From Tannerellaceae bacterium (GTDB taxonomy: Bacteria > Bacteroidota > Bacteroidia > Bacteroidales > Tannerellaceae), in the NCBI GenBank assembly GCA_031265595.1, contig JAISCM010000045.1, positions 1 through 11,580 of the forward strand: 11,580 bases of DNA. The letters run 5' to 3'. How positions within the stretch are numbered: position 1 is the first letter of the stretch; each line of letters begins with the position of its first letter. The position numbers and the translations under genes are program-made. This document shows, piece by piece, positions 6,839 to 11,580 of the stretch. The notes beneath the pieces were generated by a model. It had not been told where the DNA came from, did not search any database, and was given only the letters and a program-made list of their open reading frames with translations.

Positions 6839-7876
6839 ATGAGCTACCTTATCGAACCGATTGGATATAATGCTTCGCTGAATCTTTCCCAAACAGAATT
6901 GGGTATTAAAAAGATCAAAGACTTTTTCCAACAGAATCTTTCTTCGGAGCTGCGCCTGAGACGCGTTACCGCTCCCTTATTTGTGTTAAAAGGAATGGGT
7001 ATTAATGACGACCTGAATGGCGTAGAGCGGGCTGTTACCTTCCCAATCAAAGACTTGAACGATGCCAAAGCGGAGATCGTCCATTCATTAGCTAAATGGA
7101 AACGCCTCACACTGGCCGATTACGACATTGAAGAAGGATACGGCATTTATACGGATATGAATGCGATCCGCTCGGATGAAGAACTTGGAAACTTACATTC
7201 ATTATATGTAGACCAATGGGATTGGGAACGTATCATGAAGGAAGAAGAACGGACAATTGATTTCCTCAAGGAGATTGTTTGCCGGATCTATGCTGCGATG
7301 GTCCGCACGGAATACATGGTGTATGAAATGTTTCCCGATATAAAACCGATCCTGCCCCAAACGATTTCCTTTATCCATGCAGAAGACTTATTGCAGAAAT
7401 ACCCAACCTTTACGCCCCGCCAGCGAGAAGATGCCATCACCAAAGAATATGGCGCCATCTTTATCATCGGAATAGGGGGTAAATTAAGTAATGGCGAAAA
7501 GCATGACGGGCGGGCTCCCGATTACGACGACTGGTCTACACAAACGCCCGACGGTAAGATAGGGCTGAATGGCGACTTATTTGTATGGAACCATATACTT
7601 GGCCGCGCCATGGAACTATCGTCTATGGGAATACGCGTAAACAAAGAGGCCCTGCTCAGGCAGTTGGATATGACGGGCGAAACGGGCCGTAAGGAATTGT
7701 ACTTCCATAAACGATTACTGAATGGAGAGCTGCCTCAAAGCATTGGGGGAGGCATCGGGCAAAGCCGCTTATGTATGTTCTACCTGCGGAAGGCGCATAT
7801 CGGAGAGATACAGGCAAGTATCTGGCCGGATGATATGCGCAGTAAGGCAAAGGAGGCAGGCATGTCATTAATATAA
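6839..7876 (+). CDS. asnA: Aspartate-ammonia ligase (asparagine synthetase A)
   Basis: 345 residues, close to the usual 330-345. The enzyme joins aspartate and ammonia to form asparagine using ATP (to AMP and pyrophosphate) in the cytoplasm; its fold resembles class II aminoacyl-tRNA synthetases such as AspRS. Diagnostic blocks are HSLAKWKR (82-89), YTDMNAIR (104-111), LYVDQWDWER (122-131), GIGGKLSNGEKHDGRAPDYD (211-230), ELSSMGIRV (259-267) and the motif-3-like IGGGIGQSRLCM (302-313). All correspond to the E. coli enzyme. The frame extends upstream to a TTG at 6797, but that codon overlaps the promoter -7 box and the ATG at 6839 gives the standard MSYLIEP start. The 6-base gap to ung implies co-transcription. 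Confidence 0.97.
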   Translation: MSYLIEPIGYNASLNLSQTELGIKKIKDFFQQNLSSELRLRRVTAPLFVLKGMGINDDLNGVERAVTFPIKDLNDAKAEIVHSLAKWKRLTLADYDIEEGYGIYTDMNAIRSDEELGNLHSLYVDQWDWERIMKEEERTIDFLKEIVCRIYAAMVRTEYMVYEMFPDIKPILPQTISFIHAEDLLQKYPTFTPRQREDAITKEYGAIFIIGIGGKLSNGEKHDGRAPDYDDWSTQTPDGKIGLNGDLFVWNHILGRAMELSSMGIRVNKEALLRQLDMTGETGRKELYFHKRLLNGELPQSIGGGIGQSRLCMFYLRKAHIGEIQASIWPDDMRSKAKEAGMSLI

Positions 7877-7882
7877 ATCCGT

Positions 7883-8545
7883 ATGGGTGTAAAGATCGAA
7901 CAAAGCTGGAAAGAGCAGTTGGCGCCCGAATTTGAAAAAGATTACTTCAGGCAGTTAATCGATTTTGTGCGGCAAGAATACCGGCAAGGGGTTGTTTATC
8001 CTGCGGGGTCTGCTATTTTCAGCGCTTTCGAACATTGTCCTTTCCATAAGGTGAAGGTGGTTATTCTGGGGCAAGATCCTTACCATGAGCCGGGGCAGGC
8101 GCACGGGCTTTGCTTCTCGGTGAAAGACGGAGTCCGCTTTCCTCCCTCACTGGTCAATATCTTTCAGGAGATCAAGAGCGACTTGCAAAAGCCCCTTCCT
8201 GCCACCGGCGATCTTACACGCTGGGCAAGCCAGGGCGTCCTTTTGCTCAATGCTACATTAACTGTCCGCGCCCACCAGGCAGGCTCGCATCAGAATAGAG
8301 GGTGGGAGACATTTACCGACGCCGTGATTCACCGGCTGGCCGAAGCGCGCAGCCATATTGTGTATATCCTGTGGGGTTCGTATGCGCAGAAGAAAGGCGC
8401 TTTTATTGATAAGAACCGCAATTTAATTTTAGCCTCTGCGCACCCGTCGCCCTTATCTGCCTACCGGGGGTTCTTTGGCAATAAGCATTTCAGTAAAGCA
8501 AACGACTACCTCGTTGTAAGCGGGCAGGCGCCTATTGACTGGTAA
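7883..8545 (+). CDS. ung: Uracil-DNA glycosylase, family 1
   Basis: 220 residues, the normal length for bacterial Ung. It cuts the glycosidic bond of uracil in DNA, starting base-excision repair after cytosine deamination or dUMP incorporation. GQDPYH (63-68) holds the catalytic Asp65 and Tyr67, which excludes thymine. Phe78 in GLCFSV should stack on uracil, PPSL (87-90) is the Pro-rich DNA-compressing loop, Asn123 in LLLNATLTV reads uracil, and HPSPLSAYRGFFG (187-199) holds the catalytic His187 and the DNA-intercalating loop. All expected residues are present, so it should be active. It starts 6 bases after the asnA stop and probably shares its promoter. It converges on lptD with a 25-base gap (8546-8570) containing no clear terminator. 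Confidence 0.97.
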   Translation: MGVKIEQSWKEQLAPEFEKDYFRQLIDFVRQEYRQGVVYPAGSAIFSAFEHCPFHKVKVVILGQDPYHEPGQAHGLCFSVKDGVRFPPSLVNIFQEIKSDLQKPLPATGDLTRWASQGVLLLNATLTVRAHQAGSHQNRGWETFTDAVIHRLAEARSHIVYILWGSYAQKKGAFIDKNRNLILASAHPSPLSAYRGFFGNKHFSKANDYLVVSGQAPIDW

Positions 8546-8570
8546 AAAGCATTCCGGCGCTAACTACGTA

Positions 8571-11285
8571 TCAATACCATTGCTGCCCTTCCCTGTAATT
8601 GCTTCTCCGGTCATACTTCAGGTCTTTTAGTAAAGAAGAACTTACGGCTACCGAGAACGTATACGATTTATACGGGCCTACGGGGATAAAGCTGGCCGTC
8701 ATATTGAAGCAATGCAGGTTTCGCGTCAGGTTACAGGTAAGGTACGATATTTTATTTGCATCGAAATCATACGTGGCATTGAAGTTAAAGCGCCAGTATT
8801 TCGTAGGTTGCATATTTCCGCTGAAGCTTAATGCGTGCGTCAGTTTGTAGTTGTACTCATTCTTAATGTAATTGAAATCGCCATAGCCGAGGTTCAGGCT
8901 ATAGTTAAAGGAGAGGCTCCAGGGGAATGTGTTTGTCCAATAGCCGTCTGCGTCGAACTCTCCGCTGGTGTCTTTCTTCTTGCCTCTCAACCGTCCGCCG
9001 CCTGTGCTTTCTTCGGGCACTACACTGTGGTTTTCTCCGTACTGGTCTATCTGGTCGAGCGTTTCCATTCTTTCCGTATCATCTGTGGGAGAAGGCTCTT
9101 CGTCTGATGCGCTTTCCGAGCCGAACAACCGCCCCAATAAGCCTGTTTTGAATGTTTCATTATTAAATGTATAAGAGAAGCTGGTGCCGGTACTCCTTAA
9201 CCGCCCAAGTCCTTTTCCCGCCTGGATGCGTAATTTGTCTACCCGCCGGTGAGACCATACGCCGTTAGCATTCTGGGACGACTCATACATATAGGTCTCA
9301 AACTGGCCGTTCAGGTTTACCGAATAACTCTTTGTCAGCTTCAGGCGCAGGCTTACATTCAAATCACTCCATTTGAAAGAATCGGCAATCAGGTTGTGGC
9401 TCATGGTAAAGGCAAACTTGTCGATAAGGCTTATCTTCTTTACGCCCGTAGAATCTTTGTCTGACGCCACTTTGGCTTCAATATTATTATCGAGGCTAAA
9501 GCTTATATTGCCCTGCTTGCCTTGTCCCGGCACACCAAACATTCCATTTTCGTAAGGCGAGTAGAATACTGTTTTTTCTTCTCCCCGTGCATCCCGGTAC
9601 CTGTATTCTCTATAAAAGCCATACTTGCTGTTGGCGAAGTCGGGCGCAAAACCAATGCTTACCGACGGGTCCATCCTGTGCCGGATCGTCTTCACCCATT
9701 TCCGCAGAAAGCCCAGCGGCTGGAACATGCCATAGAGCGTGGTAGAGGCAGAAACAGAGGCATTATAGTTATACACCCGGTTGAAGCCGTAGGTTGTGTC
9801 GCTTATTACCAACTGGTCTCTCTGCACATCATACTCTTTCCCTATTTTGTTGGTATACCATCTTTCCGTATAACTTACGTTGGGCGAAATGTTGATATAA
9901 TTGAAGATGCTGAAGGTAGCGCCTACCGGTATCTGGTGTTGCATGGCATTCCTCCAGTCTTTGATAATATTCGATTGGAAGAACAGGTATTCTTTTGTAG
10001 AAATACTATTCCGCAGATAGCCCGAATAACTCATGGAGATTTTCTCATACCACCGCTCGGAGCCTATGGCATTCTTACGCTTAAAGGGGAAGATACGGCT
10101 CATCGTAAGCGTAATATCGGGCAGCGTAACAGACAAGGTGGTATCCCGTTGCACCTGGTTCAGGTTGATCGTGCCCGAAAGGCTGAACGGGCTGTTGGGG
10201 AAACGCTGGGAGACACTGATGCTCGACCCTTTGGTGTTCTGGGTAGACGAAGCCCCGTACATGGCCTGGATATTATTCCGGTCGTAGCTGCTGGTGGCAA
10301 AGTTTACGCTGGCAGAGAGCGTACGGAAAGGATTTGCTTTAGCATCCTGGCTATGCGTCCAGTTCAGTTTAAAGTCTTTTGCTAAGCTATAGTCGGGTAG
10401 GCCTTTATCACCCAATTTCGTTACTAAGTAATTGGCGCTAAAGCCTCCTGAGTACTTATACCTCTTTCGGTAGTTGGAACGGGCGGATAGCCCCCACGAG
10501 CCTTTGGAGTATATTTCCCCGGTCAGCGCCAGGTCTGCATAATCGCTCATGGCAAAATAGTAACCCCCGTCGCGCAGGTAGAAGCCTCTGGCGGATTCGT
10601 CGCTGAAAGTAGGGAATAAGATCCCGGAAGAGTATTTATCGGAAAAAGGGAAAAAAGCGAAAGGAAGCCCCAGCGGATACAGCGGTACATCGGCCAGCAC
10701 CAGATACACAGGGCCTGTAACAATGTTCTTTTTCGGACGAACCTTCGCCCGGGTCATCTGTATATAGAAGTGGGGATGATCGTGTTCGTCGCAGGTAGTA
10801 TAGCGGCCATCGGCCATATTAAGGATGTCGTCTTCCAGCTTTTTGGTGCGTGTGGCGGTTACATATCCTTCCCCCTGCTGGGTGAGCACATCGGTTATAT
10901 ACCCTTTCTTCGACTTGAAGTTGTAGCGCATGGTTTTGGATTCATACTCTTGCCCCCCGTCTTTAAATAAGGGGTATCCAAATTCCTCGCCTATTGAATC
11001 GAGGCCGAATTTGGCAAACACCAGGCTGCTGTCCATATTCATCTCTATTATCTCGGCTTCCAGCTCTATTTGTTGGTACTTCACGTCGCCCTGGCCGTAC
11101 AGGTACGCCCAGTTGCCGGCCGTCATAATGATCGAGTCAGACGCCGTATAGCTTACCGGCGCCTCCAGTGTGCCCTGCCGGGGAACCGTATCGGGCGAGG
11201 CTACAGGCGGAATGGTATCCGTATCCGTTACTTCCTGCGCCTGTAAGGCCGTCATGCTTCCGGCCAGTATAGCAAACAGTAGCAT
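8571..11285 (-). CDS. lptD: LPS-assembly outer-membrane protein LptD (Bacteroidetes type)
   Basis: 904 residues counted from the ATG at 11285. LptD is the outer-membrane barrel that inserts LPS into the outer leaflet, fed by a periplasmic Lpt bridge. Residues 1-16 (MLLFAILAGSMTALQA) form a hydrophobic signal core with a likely cut before QEVT. Residues about 50-185 form the OstA-like beta-jellyroll (TAGNWAYLYGQGDVKY, then ADGRYTTCDEHDHPHFYI). VPLYPLGLPFAFFPFSDKYS starts near 200 and leads into a long barrel with alternating aromatic strands. A hydrophilic insert at about 720-783 (acidic, then GGGRLRGKKK) is probably an extracellular or periplasmic loop. The chain ends in an aromatic pair (QQWY), as barrel proteins often do. 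The signal start lacks the usual basic residues, and the frame continues upstream without a stop into an HD-domain protein, so the real start is uncertain. Confidence 0.9.
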   Translation of the reverse strand: MLLFAILAGSMTALQAQEVTDTDTIPPVASPDTVPRQGTLEAPVSYTASDSIIMTAGNWAYLYGQGDVKYQQIELEAEIIEMNMDSSLVFAKFGLDSIGEEFGYPLFKDGGQEYESKTMRYNFKSKKGYITDVLTQQGEGYVTATRTKKLEDDILNMADGRYTTCDEHDHPHFYIQMTRAKVRPKKNIVTGPVYLVLADVPLYPLGLPFAFFPFSDKYSSGILFPTFSDESARGFYLRDGGYYFAMSDYADLALTGEIYSKGSWGLSARSNYRKRYKYSGGFSANYLVTKLGDKGLPDYSLAKDFKLNWTHSQDAKANPFRTLSASVNFATSSYDRNNIQAMYGASSTQNTKGSSISVSQRFPNSPFSLSGTINLNQVQRDTTLSVTLPDITLTMSRIFPFKRKNAIGSERWYEKISMSYSGYLRNSISTKEYLFFQSNIIKDWRNAMQHQIPVGATFSIFNYINISPNVSYTERWYTNKIGKEYDVQRDQLVISDTTYGFNRVYNYNASVSASTTLYGMFQPLGFLRKWVKTIRHRMDPSVSIGFAPDFANSKYGFYREYRYRDARGEEKTVFYSPYENGMFGVPGQGKQGNISFSLDNNIEAKVASDKDSTGVKKISLIDKFAFTMSHNLIADSFKWSDLNVSLRLKLTKSYSVNLNGQFETYMYESSQNANGVWSHRRVDKLRIQAGKGLGRLRSTGTSFSYTFNNETFKTGLLGRLFGSESASDEEPSPTDDTERMETLDQIDQYGENHSVVPEESTGGGRLRGKKKDTSGEFDADGYWTNTFPWSLSFNYSLNLGYGDFNYIKNEYNYKLTHALSFSGNMQPTKYWRFNFNATYDFDANKISYLTCNLTRNLHCFNMTASFIPVGPYKSYTFSVAVSSSLLKDLKYDRRSNYREGQQWY

Positions 11286-11580
11286 ATAAAAAAGCTTACA
11301 CCAATGTTCAAAGCGTAAGAGGCCCGCCTCGCCATAGTTGGAAAGGCTTTTCTTTACCCTGTCTACAGACTTTTCTTTACCCAATTTCGTCTTACTATAA
11401 AATTTATCGGCAAAGCAAATTAATTGCTCTTCCAGCGATACCGGCAGCATGTTGCGATGGGGCAATGGAAGATGTCCCGCTATTATTTCTTCCTCCGACA
11501 GCCCTGCCCCGGTGTGGCGCTCGCAGACAAGCGCATGGCGGGGGTACCCTTCTTTACGCATCAATTCAGCGCCCAGATAG
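11286..11580 (-). CDS. HD-domain phosphohydrolase, C-terminal part, in frame with lptD
   Basis: The minus-strand frame entering from the right edge reads YLGAELMRKEGYPRHALVCE and continues RHTGAGLSEEEI. ICFADKFYSKT follows and the homology ends in LLRFEHWCKLF. This resembles the C-terminal half of small Bacteroidetes HD-superfamily hydrolases of about 180 residues: the His in CERHTGAG and the Asp in FADKFYS fit the later metal-binding positions. The N-terminal half, with the HD pair, lies outside the window. The substrate of this subgroup is not known to me. Family members normally stop about where WCKLF ends; here no stop occurs and the frame runs straight into the LptD signal sequence. This may be a real fusion, internal initiation at 11285, or a sequencing indel in the run of six T (minus strand) near 11289. 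Confidence 0.75.

Noticed and set aside
7849..7864. Strong AAAGGAGG followed by an ATG near the end of asnA
   Set aside because: The ATG is an in-frame Met of AsnA four codons before its stop, and the motif is too far from the ung start at 7883 to serve it.
8546..8570. Terminator between convergent ung and lptD
   Set aside because: The 25-base gap has no stable stem followed by a T-run.
9522..10385. A 287-codon plus-strand frame opposite lptD
   Set aside because: It is the antisense shadow of the LptD barrel, with no domain features, and codes for nothing family-like.

Overview
The window looks like the chromosome of a Bacteroidales bacterium, probably close to Parabacteroides/Tannerellaceae; the genus is an inference. 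The grounds are an LptD of the Bacteroidetes type, a very long Bacteroidetes-style TamB, an asnA closely matching the gut-Bacteroidales form, and three promoters fitting the Bacteroides -33/-7 pattern (TTTG-like box, 19-20 bases, then TAnnTTTG).

Layout. Positions 1-4021 (minus) hold the 5' 1340 codons of a TamB/AsmA-like envelope protein that runs off the left edge. Immediately upstream, in the same direction, is a small YkvA/DUF1232 membrane protein (4040-4429) with its own promoter. A 672-base gene-free stretch (4430-5101) carries two strongly structured repeats: a 96-base near-perfect palindrome built from 22-base units (4642-4737), and a 150-base inverted pair of REP-like modules with exact 30-base outer arms (4867-5016). 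Then come an ATPase_2/DUF234-type AAA ATPase (5102-6436, minus) and, just upstream of it, a tRNA-Arg(CCG) gene (6511-6583, minus). A 255-base divergent region (6584-6838) drives the tRNA leftward and asnA rightward. asnA (6839-7876) and ung (7883-8545) form a tight plus-strand pair. They converge on a minus-strand lptD (8571-11285), which is preceded in the same frame, with no stop codon between them, by the C-terminal part of an HD-domain phosphohydrolase (11286-11580, running off the right edge).

How the genes relate. TamB-like and LptD proteins both serve the outer membrane (lipid or protein transport to it, and LPS insertion). AsnA makes asparagine from aspartate and ammonia. Ung removes uracil from DNA. 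The ATPase is a poorly understood accessory-type gene lying between a tRNA gene and a repeat cluster. The points most worth checking are the HD-LptD continuous frame and the two nested palindromic repeats. I see no convincing new multi-gene defence or mobile system here.
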